Assembly: GCF_030997045.1 (NCBI RefSeq)
Contig: NZ_CP116899.1
Span: forward strand, 806,001 to 870,000
Direction of reading: 5' to 3'
From: Microbulbifer sp. TB1203
GTDB taxonomy: Bacteria > Pseudomonadota > Gammaproteobacteria > Pseudomonadales > Cellvibrionaceae
DNA length: 64,000 nucleotides
The notes beneath the pieces were generated by a model. The model saw only the letters and a program-made list of their open reading frames with translations. It did no database searches and was not told where the DNA came from. This document shows positions 26,450-35,655 of this stretch, piece after piece; position 1 is the first letter of the stretch, and every line of letters starts with the position of its first letter. The position numbers and the translations under genes were made by a program.

Positions 26450-26920
26450 TTAAAGCGGCAACTGGGTAGTGTACTTCACCTGCTTGAGCGCAAAAGTGGA
26501 ATTTACGGAAGCCACGTTGGGCAGGTGCACCAGCGAGCGTTTGAGCAACTGTTCGTAGTGCTCCACGCTGTCCACCACCACGCGCAATACGTAGTCCTTG
26601 TCTCCGCTGGTGGAGTAGCACTCCACCACCTCCTGCACATCCTGCACGGCGGATTCGAAACTGTTGAGGGACTCCTCGTCGTGGTTGTGGATGGTCACAT
26701 AGCAGTATACTGTGACCCCTAGGTCGAGTTTACGGGGATCCAGTAGGGTGACGCGGCCGCGAATGATACCCTCTGCCTCGAGGCGTTTGATCCGGCGCCA
26801 ACAGGGAGTGTGGGAGAGGCCCACTTTGTCTCCCAGTTCCGCCATGGAATAATCGGCATTCTCCTGCAGCGCCCGCAGAATTTTGCGATCGAAATCATCC
26901 AGGTCTGTCGAACGCTTCAT
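26450..26920 (-). CDS. Lrp/AsnC-family transcriptional regulator
   Basis: A 156-residue feast/famine regulator. The N-terminal helix-turn-helix (about 5-60) contains DFDRKILRALQENADYSMAELGDKVGLS and the recognition helix HTPCWRRIKRLEAEGII. The C-terminal RAM domain holds YCYVTIHNHDEE and a DKDYVLRVVVDSVEHYEQLL stretch for ligand binding and octamer assembly. The ATG at 26918-26920 follows GGGAG; an in-frame ATG 12 bp upstream has no such site. It is divergent from the 2-oxoacid oxidoreductase gene and is its likely regulator, probably responding to branched-chain or aromatic amino acids. Confidence 0.92.
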   Translation of the reverse strand: MKRSTDLDDFDRKILRALQENADYSMAELGDKVGLSHTPCWRRIKRLEAEGIIRGRVTLLDPRKLDLGVTVYCYVTIHNHDEESLNSFESAVQDVQEVVECYSTSGDKDYVLRVVVDSVEHYEQLLKRSLVHLPNVASVNSTFALKQVKYTTQLPL

Positions 26921-26970
26921 ATAAACTCCCATCCTATAAATAGTTATTTGGTCGAGATTTCTGTCATAAT

Positions 26971-26982
26971 TTTATGCATAAA
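26971..26982. promoter_or_regulatory. Candidate Lrp-type operator in the divergent gap
   Basis: TTTATGCATAAA is a perfect 12-bp palindrome in the only AT-rich part of the 243-bp divergent region. Its position 51 bp upstream of the regulator start and 181 bp from the oxidoreductase start suits a shared control site. Confidence 0.45.
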
Positions 26983-27163
26983 TGCGTAAATAAAGCAATG
27001 TTCTGTTGCCCTTAACGCACTAGTATGGCCCGACCAGCCCGTCGCAGGTAAGGCCGTGTTTCTTGCGGTGCCCGCAAGAACGGGAGGGCAAGAGGCCCGG
27101 AATAAAATAATGACTGGTAGTCCGAAATCAGTTTCGAGCTAGGCAGATAACCGGAAGAGGCGT

Positions 27164-30100
27164 ATGAGTGAGTATGTTGAGAGCCCCCAACGCGAGGCGG
27201 GCACCCAGGTCAGGCAGATTTCCCTGGATGACCGGTACACCACCCTCAAGGGGCGGGTACTGCTGTCCGGGATTCAGGCCCTGGTCCGTTTGCCCATCGA
27301 CCAAATGCGCATGGATCGGGTCCGGGGTCTCAATACCGCCACTTTCATTTCCGGCTATCGCGGCTCTCCCCTCGGTGGATACGACCAGCAACTGAGCCGC
27401 GCACAGCAACTCCTTCTACAGCACAATATTCGCTTTGTTCCCGGTGTCAACGAGGAGCTCGCCGCGACCGCCGTGTGGGGCTCGCAGCAGGTGGGCTTGT
27501 TCGATGGCGCCCAGGTGGATGGTGTCTGCGGTATCTGGTACGGCAAGACCCCGGGAGTGGACCGCTCCGGCGATGCTTTCCGCCACGCCAATGCCGCCGG
27601 CTCCTCGCCGAAGGGCGGGGCGCTGATCATCGCCGGTGACGACCACGGCTGTAAGTCCTCGTCCTATCCCGGCCAGTCCGAATTTGCTTTCGTGGACATG
27701 CATATCCCGGTGCTCAACCCGGCCACCGTGCAGGAGGTGCTGGATTACGGCCACTACGGCCTGGAGCTGTCCCGCTTCAGCGGCTGCTGGGTGGCGATGA
27801 TCACCCTCGCGGAAAATATGGACAGCTCCGCCACCGTGGACGTGGACCCCGAGCGGGTGCAATTCACCTATCCGGAAATCGAGCGTCCCCAGGGCGGCCT
27901 GAACATCCGCAAGCAGGACAACCCGCTGGAGCAGGAAGAGCGCCTGTGGCGCTACAAGCGTCCGGCGGCCCTGGCCTTTGCCCGGGCCAACAAGCTGAAC
28001 CGGGTGGTGCTGGAAAACCCCGACGCCACCCTGGGTATCGTCAGCACCGGCAAGGCGCACCTGGACCTGATGCAGGCCCTGGAGGATATGGGCATCGACG
28101 AGCAGCAGGCGCGGGACCTGGGAATCCGTATACTCAAGGTGGGCATGACCTACCCGCTGGACGTGCCCGGCATCCAGGAGTTCGCCCGCGACCTGGACTA
28201 CCTGTTGGTGCTGGAGGAAAAGCGCAGCCTGATGGAAGTGCAGCTGAAAGAGGAGCTGTACAACGTCCATCTGCAGGACCCGCATTTCCCGCGCATTATC
28301 GGCAAAGTGGACGAGCACGACCGCCCGCTGCTGCCCATGTACGGCGAGCTGTCGCCGGCGGTGGTGGCGCAGGTGCTGGGCAAGCTGCTGTCCGGCGGGA
28401 CTCATGGCGGCGCACAACTGGGCGAGCGCGCCAGGCACCGGCTGATGCGCCTCGATGCACTGGCCGAGCGCATCTCGCAGCAGGCCGGTTCCAGCGTGTC
28501 GCGCCTGCCCATGTTCTGCGCCGGCTGCCCGCACAACCGCTCCACCAAGGTACCGGAGGGCAGCCGCGCCCTGGCGGGTATCGGCTGTCACTACATGGCC
28601 CAGTGGCTGGACCGGGAGACCTACACCTTCACGCAGATGGGTGCCGAGGGTGTCAATTGGGTCGGCCAGGCGCCGTTCACCAGCGAAAAACATGTGTTCG
28701 TCAACCTCGGCGACGGCACCTATTTCCATTCGGGCCTCCTCGCCATCCGCGCCTCCGTGGCGGCGCAGGTGAACATCACCTACAAGATCCTGTTCAACGA
28801 CGCCGTGGCCATGACCGGCGGCCAGCCCCACGACGGTGAACTGCGCCCGGACATGATCTGCCGCCAGGTACTGGCGGAGGGTGTGCGCAAAGTGGTATTG
28901 GTGATGGATAACCCGGACAAGTACAAGGGCGCGCTGAAATTCCCCGCCCAGGTGGAAATCCGCCACCGCGACCAGTTGCCGGTGGTGATGCGGGAGCTGC
29001 GCGAGACCGATGGCTGCACCGTCATCATCTACGACCAGACCTGCGCCACCGAACTGCGCCGCAAGCGCAAGCGCGGCCTGTTGCCGAAGGCGGAAGGGCG
29101 CCCGTTTATCAACGAACTGGTGTGCGAGGGCTGTGGCGACTGTGTGCAGCAGTCCAGCTGCATCGCGGTGGAAAAAGTCCAGACCGCACTGGGCGACAAA
29201 CGCCGCGTCAACCAGACCGTCTGCAACCAGGATATGTCCTGTGTCAACGGCTTCTGCCCGTCTTTCGTCACCATCAAGGGCGGCAGGCTGAACAAGCGTG
29301 CCGGTGTGGGCGACGTGCTGCGCACCGAGGCGGCCAGGCTGCCCGATCCGCAACTTCCGCAGTTGGCGGAACCTTACAATCTGCTGGTTACCGGCGTCGG
29401 TGGCACCGGCGTTGTTACCATCGGCGCGCTGCTGGCGATGGCCGCACATATCGAAGGCAAGGCCTGCAGCACCCTGGACCAGACCGGTCTCGCGCAAAAG
29501 GGTGGGGCGGTCTATTCCCATGTGCGCTTCGCCGCGCGGCCGGAAGCCCTGCAGGCTGTACGTATTTCCGACGGCCGCGCCGACGGCCTGGTGGCCTGCG
29601 ACCTGATCGCCGCCGGCAACCTGGCCGCCTGTCTGGCCAAGCTGGACGAGAGCCATAGCCGGGCGGTGGTCAACACACACCTGAGCCCTACCGCCGCCTC
29701 AGTACTGGGCCGGGAGGACAGCCATTCGCCCCAGGCGGTGCTGGACAGCCTGGGCCAGGCGGTGCTGCAACTGGACGCGGTGGAGGGGCACAAGCTCACC
29801 AGTGCCGCGCTGGGCGACACGCTGGCGGCAAATATTTTTATGCTGGGCTTCGCCTGGCAGAAGGGCCTGTTGCCGCTGGGCCTGGAATCCCTGCAACAGG
29901 CCATCGAATTGAACGGCGTGGCGATCGAGGCCAACCTGCAGGGCTTTGCCGCTGGCCGGCTGGCCGCCGCCAACCGCGAGGCCCTGGACTCGCTGTTGGT
30001 GCGGGACGAGGAAGCGCAACTGCCGCGCACCCTGGAGGAGATCGTGGCTCATCGCGTCGAACTCCTCACCGGCTACCAGAACGCGCAGTTGGCACAGCGA

Positions 30101-30727
30101 TACAAGGCGCTGGTGGACAGGGTCAAGGATGCGGAGATTCTCAAGGTGCCCGGCAGCGAAGCCCTGGCGGAAGTGGTGGCCCGCTACTATGCCAAGCTGC
30201 TGGCCTACAAGGACGAGTACGAAGTGGCCCGACTCTACACCGACGGCCGCTTCGTCAGGGCACTGGAGGAAAACTTCGCGGGCGATTTCGAGCTGGAATT
30301 CAATATGGCCCCGCCACTGATTGCGCCCTTCGACAAAGCCCTGGGCCGGCCGCGCAAACTCAAATTTGGGGGCTGGATGTACAAGGCCTTCGCTCTGTTG
30401 GCCAGGTTGAAAATCCTGCGCGGCACCGCGCTGGATATTTTCGGCTACACCGCCGAGCGCAAAATGGAGCGCGCACTGATTCGCGAGTACGAGCAACTGG
30501 TGGATGAGGTGCTCGGCAAGCTGAACGCCGGTAACCACGCCTCGGCCATCGAGCTGCTCAGTTACCCAGACGGCATTCGCGGCTACGGCCTGGTCAAGGA
30601 AGCCAGTGTGTTGAAGGCCCGCGAACTCCGCGACGTGGCGCTGGTCCGTTTCCGCGATCCCAAGGCCGGTGTCGCGGTGCCGTCGGTGGAGGTTTTCGAC
30701 CCCTCCCATGCGCAGCAGGTGGGTTGA
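27164..30727 (+). CDS. Indolepyruvate:ferredoxin oxidoreductase-family 2-oxoacid oxidoreductase (fused subunits)
   Basis: A 1187-residue single-chain enzyme that oxidatively decarboxylates aryl- or branched-chain 2-oxoacids to acyl-CoA. Order: alpha-type pyrimidine-binding domain (about 40-400, with STGKAHLDLMQAL); TPP domain with FCAGCPHNRST and a GDGTYFHSG metal site (about 450-640); a cysteine-rich stretch (CEGCGDCVQQSSC, about 650-690, with more Cys after); the gamma domain starting VTGVGGTGVVTIG (about 742); and a long C-terminal region. Divergent from an Lrp-type regulator, so probably induced by amino acid catabolism. Leucine dehydrogenase elsewhere in the window could supply substrate. 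Confidence 0.92.
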   Translation: MSEYVESPQREAGTQVRQISLDDRYTTLKGRVLLSGIQALVRLPIDQMRMDRVRGLNTATFISGYRGSPLGGYDQQLSRAQQLLLQHNIRFVPGVNEELAATAVWGSQQVGLFDGAQVDGVCGIWYGKTPGVDRSGDAFRHANAAGSSPKGGALIIAGDDHGCKSSSYPGQSEFAFVDMHIPVLNPATVQEVLDYGHYGLELSRFSGCWVAMITLAENMDSSATVDVDPERVQFTYPEIERPQGGLNIRKQDNPLEQEERLWRYKRPAALAFARANKLNRVVLENPDATLGIVSTGKAHLDLMQALEDMGIDEQQARDLGIRILKVGMTYPLDVPGIQEFARDLDYLLVLEEKRSLMEVQLKEELYNVHLQDPHFPRIIGKVDEHDRPLLPMYGELSPAVVAQVLGKLLSGGTHGGAQLGERARHRLMRLDALAERISQQAGSSVSRLPMFCAGCPHNRSTKVPEGSRALAGIGCHYMAQWLDRETYTFTQMGAEGVNWVGQAPFTSEKHVFVNLGDGTYFHSGLLAIRASVAAQVNITYKILFNDAVAMTGGQPHDGELRPDMICRQVLAEGVRKVVLVMDNPDKYKGALKFPAQVEIRHRDQLPVVMRELRETDGCTVIIYDQTCATELRRKRKRGLLPKAEGRPFINELVCEGCGDCVQQSSCIAVEKVQTALGDKRRVNQTVCNQDMSCVNGFCPSFVTIKGGRLNKRAGVGDVLRTEAARLPDPQLPQLAEPYNLLVTGVGGTGVVTIGALLAMAAHIEGKACSTLDQTGLAQKGGAVYSHVRFAARPEALQAVRISDGRADGLVACDLIAAGNLAACLAKLDESHSRAVVNTHLSPTAASVLGREDSHSPQAVLDSLGQAVLQLDAVEGHKLTSAALGDTLAANIFMLGFAWQKGLLPLGLESLQQAIELNGVAIEANLQGFAAGRLAAANREALDSLLVRDEEAQLPRTLEEIVAHRVELLTGYQNAQLAQRYKALVDRVKDAEILKVPGSEALAEVVARYYAKLLAYKDEYEVARLYTDGRFVRALEENFAGDFELEFNMAPPLIAPFDKALGRPRKLKFGGWMYKAFALLARLKILRGTALDIFGYTAERKMERALIREYEQLVDEVLGKLNAGNHASAIELLSYPDGIRGYGLVKEASVLKARELRDVALVRFRDPKAGVAVPSVEVFDPSHAQQVG

Positions 30728-30825
30728 CCGGTCAGGCTGAAGAGCACAGGGCGCGATGCGGCGATGCACCCGTTGAAGGCAGGGAGTGGGGTGAAACAGG
30801 TAACTACGTAACTGAAAACGAGATT

Positions 30826-31248
30826 ATGAACGTTCAGTTGGTAACATCAGAAGATGAATTGGATAGGGTCGGCAAGGTTCTTTTGCAGCTCCGGCCCCAG
30901 TACAACTTGGACAGCCTTAAGGCCCAGATTCAATCACAGCAGAAATCCGGCTATCAACTGGCCTATGTCACATCTGCTGGTAAGGTTTTATGTGTGGCGG
31001 GGTTTGTTGTCGGCCAAAAGCTGGCGTGGGGTAAGCATATCTACATCGATGACCTTGTCACTGATGAGGAGCATCGATCTTCCGGAGCTGGCGCGTTCCT
31101 GATCGGCTGGTTCAAGGAGTATGCAAAGGAAATTGGTTGTAGTCAGTTGCATCTCGATTCCGGGGTTCAGCGATTTCCAGCGCACAGATTCTATCTGAGA
31201 GAAGGATTCAATATCACCAGCCACCATTTTTCCATTACCGGCCTGTAG
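30826..31248 (+). CDS. GNAT-family N-acetyltransferase
   Basis: A 140-residue acetyltransferase. The core runs from AYVTSAGKVLCVAGFVVG through the strand-4 block HIYIDDLVTDEEHRSSGAGAFLIGW, where RSSGAG is the acetyl-CoA pyrophosphate loop, to HRFYLREGFNITSHHF at the end. The ATG at 30826 begins the conserved fold; the longer open frame back to 30724 is polar and lacks a good start. Base use looks less GC-rich than its neighbours, suggesting transfer. It is followed 41 bp later by a methyltransferase. The substrate is unknown. Confidence 0.85.
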   Translation: MNVQLVTSEDELDRVGKVLLQLRPQYNLDSLKAQIQSQQKSGYQLAYVTSAGKVLCVAGFVVGQKLAWGKHIYIDDLVTDEEHRSSGAGAFLIGWFKEYAKEIGCSQLHLDSGVQRFPAHRFYLREGFNITSHHFSITGL

Positions 31249-31289
31249 TTCGTTAACAGGCACTTTTCAGCCAGGAGGGGGATAGACAG

Positions 31290-31952
31290 GTGAAACCTAC
31301 AGCAGCGGAAATTGAAGCCGGTCAGGCTGTTTACACAAAGCGCGCACTCTCGGCCTATGACCTGATCGTGTTGGGAATATCCAATCGCTATATCTGGAGA
31401 TGCCCGACGCACCTGATCGAGTCGCACTACAACAACAATGTAACCTCCAATCACCTGGATGTGGGAGTGGGTACCGGCTATTTCCTCGACCGTTGCCGGT
31501 TTCCGGCGGACGGCCCCAGGATTGCACTGATGGATATGAATGCCAACACACTGGAATTTGCATCAAAGCGGATAGAGCGGTATCGCCCTGAGACCTACCA
31601 GCAAAATATTCTGGAAGAAATTTCACAGCCCATAGAACCCTTTGATTCCGTGGGTATAAATTACCTTTTCCACTGCCTTCCCGGCGCAATCGAAGAGAAG
31701 GCGGTTGCATTGGATTATCTCAAAAAGTTGATGAATCCTGGAGCAACTGTATTTGGGTCGACCATTCTTCAGGAGGGGGTGGACAGAGGCTGGCTGGCTA
31801 AGAGGCTGATGGATTTCTACAACAAAAAAGGTATCTTCTCCAATTCGGAGGATAGCCTGGCGGGCCTGAAAACGGCTCTGTCCGATCGCTTTGACAATGT
31901 CGTCATTGAAGTAACCGGTTGTGTTGCGTTATTTTCCGGCAACGCTCGATAA
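31290..31952 (+). CDS. Class I SAM-dependent methyltransferase (small-molecule type)
   Basis: A 220-residue methyltransferase starting at GTG, with a very strong AGGAGGGG 9 bp upstream. Motif I is LDVGVGTGYFLD (about 57-68), motif II ALMDMNANTLEFA, and post-II FDSVGINYLFHCLPG. The N-terminal YTKRALSAYDLIVLGISNRYIWRCP resembles methyltransferases seen in secondary-metabolite clusters, though no such cluster is evident here. It shares the less GC-rich look of the upstream acetyltransferase and may be cotranscribed with it. It is convergent with the porin gene, 54 bp apart. Confidence 0.82.
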   Translation: MKPTAAEIEAGQAVYTKRALSAYDLIVLGISNRYIWRCPTHLIESHYNNNVTSNHLDVGVGTGYFLDRCRFPADGPRIALMDMNANTLEFASKRIERYRPETYQQNILEEISQPIEPFDSVGINYLFHCLPGAIEEKAVALDYLKKLMNPGATVFGSTILQEGVDRGWLAKRLMDFYNKKGIFSNSEDSLAGLKTALSDRFDNVVIEVTGCVALFSGNAR

Positions 31953-32006
31953 GTTTGTGGGAAACTCTGGGCAGGCTGTCGGTTTTCGATTCCCTGTTGA
32001 AGCGTG

Positions 32007-33284
32007 TTACCAGTACATCTGCGCCCGTATCGCCAGCTGATTGGTCTTGTCCCCGGTAAAGTCGTCATCGCCAAAAGTGGCATTCAGCATAAAGCGCACC
32101 CGGGGATTGACGTAGTAGTTGAGGCCGAAAATCAAGCTGCTCGCCTTCAGGTCGTGAATGTCCCTGTTTCTGATGATGTCGTAACGGGCGGTGAGTTCCC
32201 AGGCACCGTATTTCCCCTCCGGCTTGGGGGATTTGAAAACGGCTTTGCCGGCATTGTAGGGCTTGTGTTCCCCGGTGATTATCCAACTGCCCATAACGTA
32301 CCAGGCATCCACATGCTGATCGTCGATAAAGCAGCCGGTCACCGGGTCGCAGGCAAAGGGGGCAGGGACGCCAAAAAAATCCACGAAAGTTAATTCCGAC
32401 AGAAAGTAGTCCCCGTCGTAGTCCGCATAGACGTATTCGGCCTGCCCGTAGAGGGGGCCGTAGGTTCCCGCCAATTCCAGGCCAGCGGAATTTACCGTGC
32501 CACCGCCGTCATCGATAAAGAATTCGTCGTCGCCAAAGTCTCCGAAGAAGAAGTTGTCGCCGCCGGGAGTGAGCGCTATCAGCTGGCGCGGGCCGCGCCG
32601 GCCGGCATAGATCACTTCGGCTTCCAAAGGCTCCGTATTTCGATTGGCATCTTCGTGGCTGAGGGATATGCCGAAGTGCAGGGTGCTCATGTCGTCGTTG
32701 ATGGGTGTCCAGGTAAAGCGACTGGCGGCGCCCAGGCCTTCGTTGCGCGGGGTGCCGGCGTCCCGCAGGTTGATTGCCATGATGCCGAAGGTGTAGCAGT
32801 TGACGTGGGTATGCCAGCCAACCCCCTGCTGGAACTGGCGGCCCCGGTATATTCCGGTGCCACTGGTGAAGGGCCGTTCCATCATGGTGATTTCATTGGA
32901 GCTGGTCAGCTCTTCCATGGAGCGGTAGGGCTTGAACTGGCCGATGGTGAGGGTACCGCCGGCGAGGCCGGTGGCGATATAGACGTCGCGAAACCCGGAG
33001 AGGGTACTGCCGGCGGCAAAATCCTGCTCCAGTTTGTATTTCCAGTTGTACGCCTCCCCGGATAGGGTGATGCGCGCGCGGCGAAACTCCGTGGTGCTGA
33101 TCGTGTCCTCGATATCCTCGTCGAACAGGTAGGTGTCGAAATGGATGCGCCCGCCCAGTGCGGCAGAAAAATTGCCGTCGTCGGAGGTGATTTTGAGGCC
33201 GCCCTTGGTTTCCGCCTTGTCGGCAACTGCCGGATTGCACAAAATTACACCAGCCAAGGCACTGATTTTAGCCAGCTTGTTCAT
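32007..33284 (-). CDS. OprP/O-type (phosphate-selective) porin family protein
   Basis: A 425-residue outer membrane porin. The ATG at 33282-33284 follows GGGAGG and leads into a signal peptide (MNKLAKISALAGVILCNPAVA). The mature start KAETKGGLKITSDDGNFSAALGGRIHFD and following EFRRARITLSGEAYNWKYKLEQDFA are hallmarks of the OprP/OprO family. The chain ends in aromatic-X-aromatic style (AQMYW). Acidic repeats (FGDFGDDEFFIDDGGG) in the middle suggest the pore may not be anion-selective. It is a single gene and is not next to Pho genes, so phosphate uptake is only a family-level guess. Confidence 0.87.
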   Translation of the reverse strand: MNKLAKISALAGVILCNPAVADKAETKGGLKITSDDGNFSAALGGRIHFDTYLFDEDIEDTISTTEFRRARITLSGEAYNWKYKLEQDFAAGSTLSGFRDVYIATGLAGGTLTIGQFKPYRSMEELTSSNEITMMERPFTSGTGIYRGRQFQQGVGWHTHVNCYTFGIMAINLRDAGTPRNEGLGAASRFTWTPINDDMSTLHFGISLSHEDANRNTEPLEAEVIYAGRRGPRQLIALTPGGDNFFFGDFGDDEFFIDDGGGTVNSAGLELAGTYGPLYGQAEYVYADYDGDYFLSELTFVDFFGVPAPFACDPVTGCFIDDQHVDAWYVMGSWIITGEHKPYNAGKAVFKSPKPEGKYGAWELTARYDIIRNRDIHDLKASSLIFGLNYYVNPRVRFMLNATFGDDDFTGDKTNQLAIRAQMYW

Positions 33285-33349
33285 CGACACCTCCCTGTGT
33301 GCCTTGTGCAGTTATATCCGGTATTGGCGCCTTTCGAGTGTAGCAGCTG

Positions 33350-34252
33350 TCAAAGCCGCTGCAATTTGAACCCCTTTTTCTGCAACAATTCGACCACACT
33401 TTCTTTTCCCACCAAGTGGCCGGCCCCGACAATCACAAACAGGGAGTCGTGGTTTTCACTGGTGCGGACGATTTTATCGGCCATGGCGCGATTGCGCTGG
33501 AAAAACAGCGCGTCGTAGAGTGGCCGGAATTCCGGGTTTTCGGCGAGCCCCTCGCCGATCACCAACTGATAGAGCTGTTCCGCATCGCCCTTTTTCCAGG
33601 CGCCGGTCATTCTGGGCACAAAGGTCTCTATCTCTTCCAGCTGTTCCAGGGTCTGCCGCAGCAACAGATCCGGGTTCTCCAGGCTGTTGAGCAATTGCAG
33701 CTGCTGCAGAACGCCTTCCAATTCCACGATGGTTTTTTTGTCCCGTTTGGCCTGCTGGAGAAAGTGGCGGTCGATTCCCAGGCTGGGGTCCAGCCCCTGG
33801 GACTGCATTTCCACCATGCTGAGGGTGATCATGGCGATGGCGGGGCGCTGGCGGACAAACAGGGGCTCCGGCAGTTGGCGGCTGTGCAGCCAGTCCTGGA
33901 GTTTGCGGTAGACATCGGGGGACAAGTCGTCGCGGAGGCTCCGCCCTGTGGGGTAGAGGGACTCCTGCATAATCTGCTGCTGCAGCGCGGCGTCGCCCTC
34001 CGCGGCCAGTACATCCGCTTCCACCACCAGCGCCCCACTGTCCGCGTAGGCCTGTTCGATCTGCTGGCGCAGGGGATAGAAGTCTGCGGTGGCCAGATGG
34101 ACTGAGCCCAGCAGGTAAACCCGGCGGCCGTCCTTCTCCGCCTGCCAGAAAACACCCCGGTCGTTTGCAGCGCTGGCCAGGCCGGTGGCGAACAGCAGGA
34201 AAAAGCTGAGAAACAGCTGTGGCAAGCAGCGGAACTGTCGCGAATTTGTCAT
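33350..34252 (-). CDS. TraB/GumN-family protein
   Basis: A 300-residue exported protein. The ATG at 34250-34252 follows GGGAGA and opens a signal peptide ending ATGLASA-AND. Family motifs are YLLGSVHLA near the mature N-terminus (GxxH), VVEADVL, and FVIVGAGHLVGKESVV near the C-terminus (GxxH again), thought to form a metal-dependent protease-like site. The function in bacteria is not established. It is divergent from a glycosyltransferase and sits 65 bp downstream of the porin start in the same direction. Confidence 0.88.
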   Translation of the reverse strand: MTNSRQFRCLPQLFLSFFLLFATGLASAANDRGVFWQAEKDGRRVYLLGSVHLATADFYPLRQQIEQAYADSGALVVEADVLAAEGDAALQQQIMQESLYPTGRSLRDDLSPDVYRKLQDWLHSRQLPEPLFVRQRPAIAMITLSMVEMQSQGLDPSLGIDRHFLQQAKRDKKTIVELEGVLQQLQLLNSLENPDLLLRQTLEQLEEIETFVPRMTGAWKKGDAEQLYQLVIGEGLAENPEFRPLYDALFFQRNRAMADKIVRTSENHDSLFVIVGAGHLVGKESVVELLQKKGFKLQRL

Positions 34253-34457
34253 TTGGCATCTCCCTTTGTCGTTGTTGATTGGCATCTTAGCACGGCGCCC
34301 GGATGAGGCAGTTGCGCGGGGGCAGCGGTGGAGAAGCCTTTGTGGTATCCCGCGGGATGGAACTGGTTTTCAAAAATGCGTATTGCGGCTCGGCAAACGA
34401 CCGCCAATCCATCACAATACAATGGTTGAATGGCCACCGCAGTGCACAAGCAGGTCT

Positions 34458-35558
34458 ATGAGAATCGTACAAATATTGCCCGAATTGAACGGGGGCGGGG
34501 TCGAACGGGGCACGCTGGATTTCGCCCATGAGCTGGTTCGGTTGGGGCATGAGTCCATCGTGATCTCCAACGGTGGCGAACTGGTGCCGCGCCTGACCCT
34601 GCGGGGCTGTCGGCATATCGACATGCCGGTACACAAAAAGTCGTTCTGGTCGCTGCGCCTGGTAGGTCGCCTGCGGCGCCTGTTGGAGGAGCTGCAACCG
34701 GATGTATTGCACGCGCGCTCGCGTATGCCGGCGTGGATTGCCTGGCTCGCCTGGCGGGGCATGCCGGAAGGGCGGCGTCCACGGTTGGTGACTACTGCCC
34801 ACGGTCTCTACTCGGCCAACTTCTATAGCGCGATCATGGCCTCCGGCGAGCGGGTGATTGCTGTATCCCAGTGTGTGGCAGATTATTTACAGCAACATTA
34901 CGGCAAGAAGCTGCGCACTCCTCCCCGGGTGATTCACCGGGGGGTGAATACCCGGGAGTTCGATCGCAATGCCCCCATCTCCGGCCAGTGGCAGTTGCGC
35001 CTGCTCAACGACTACCCGCAACTGGAGGGCAAGAACTGGCTACTGATGCCCGCCCGCCTGACTCCCTGGAAAGGCCAGCGTACCTTCCTGCAGATGCTCG
35101 CTGCCATCTCCCGCCAGCGGGATGACGTGTTCGGTCTGGTGGTGGGTGCCGCGGACACGGGCAAAGAGAAGTACGCGCGGGAACTGGAGCAACTGGCCCT
35201 GGATCTCGGGCTCAGCGACAAGGTGTTGTTTCTGGGCCAGCGCCGCGATATGCGCGAACTCTATGCCAGCTCACAGATCACCTACAACCTCTCCGAACAT
35301 CCGGAACCCTTCGGGCGCACGGTTACCGAGGCGCTGGCGATGAACTGCCCGGTGGTGTCCTACAACGACGGCGGTCCGGCGGAAGTGCTGCACAGTTGTT
35401 TTCCCCAGGGATTGGTGGAGCGGGGCGATCTGGATGCGCTGGTACGGGCGAGCCTGCAGATTCTCGACCGGCCGCAGTCGATCGATTTTACCGGTTTCAG
35501 TCTCGAAGAGATGACGGCGCAGACGCTGGAAGTCTACCAGGAGCTCTGTGCCGGCTAA
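34458..35558 (+). CDS. GT4-family glycosyltransferase (LPS-core/envelope type)
   Basis: A 366-residue GT-B enzyme. The ATG at 34458 begins the fold directly (MRIVQILPELNGGGVERGT, the usual glycine-rich acceptor loop). The donor domain carries LMPARLTPWKGQ and the E(x7)E motif in EHPEPFGRTVTEALAMNCPVV. It belongs to a family of LPS-core or capsule glycosyltransferases. It is divergent from gumN and convergent with the first ELM1-family gene, across a strong 13-bp stem repeat. No membrane segment is visible. The acceptor is unknown. Confidence 0.87.
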   Translation: MRIVQILPELNGGGVERGTLDFAHELVRLGHESIVISNGGELVPRLTLRGCRHIDMPVHKKSFWSLRLVGRLRRLLEELQPDVLHARSRMPAWIAWLAWRGMPEGRRPRLVTTAHGLYSANFYSAIMASGERVIAVSQCVADYLQQHYGKKLRTPPRVIHRGVNTREFDRNAPISGQWQLRLLNDYPQLEGKNWLLMPARLTPWKGQRTFLQMLAAISRQRDDVFGLVVGAADTGKEKYARELEQLALDLGLSDKVLFLGQRRDMRELYASSQITYNLSEHPEPFGRTVTEALAMNCPVVSYNDGGPAEVLHSCFPQGLVERGDLDALVRASLQILDRPQSIDFTGFSLEEMTAQTLEVYQELCAG

Positions 35559-35620
35559 GAGCTCAGAGCCGGGCGCGGAGAGTCCGCGCAAGCGTCCAAA
35601 CAGGCTTTGAACGGTGCGCA

Positions 35621-35655
35621 CGGCGCACCCTACCGGGTTGGAGTAGGGTGCGCCG
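35621..35655. repeat. Palindromic repeat between convergent genes
   Basis: A perfect 13-bp stem (CGGCGCACCCTAC at 35621-35633, GTAGGGTGCGCCG at 35643-35655) with a 9-bp loop. It belongs to the widespread GTAGGGTGCGCCG type of intergenic repeat. It holds the stop codon and last codons of the ELM1-family gene on the minus strand and may act as a two-way terminator. Confidence 0.7.

Noticed and set aside
25516..26621. Apparent ORFs across the 25.5-26.4 kb array on both strands
   Set aside because: They are built from the tandem repeat and change frame with 134/135-bp unit lengths; protein-like periodicity comes from the repeat. The frame reaching 26621 also covers the real regulator antisense.
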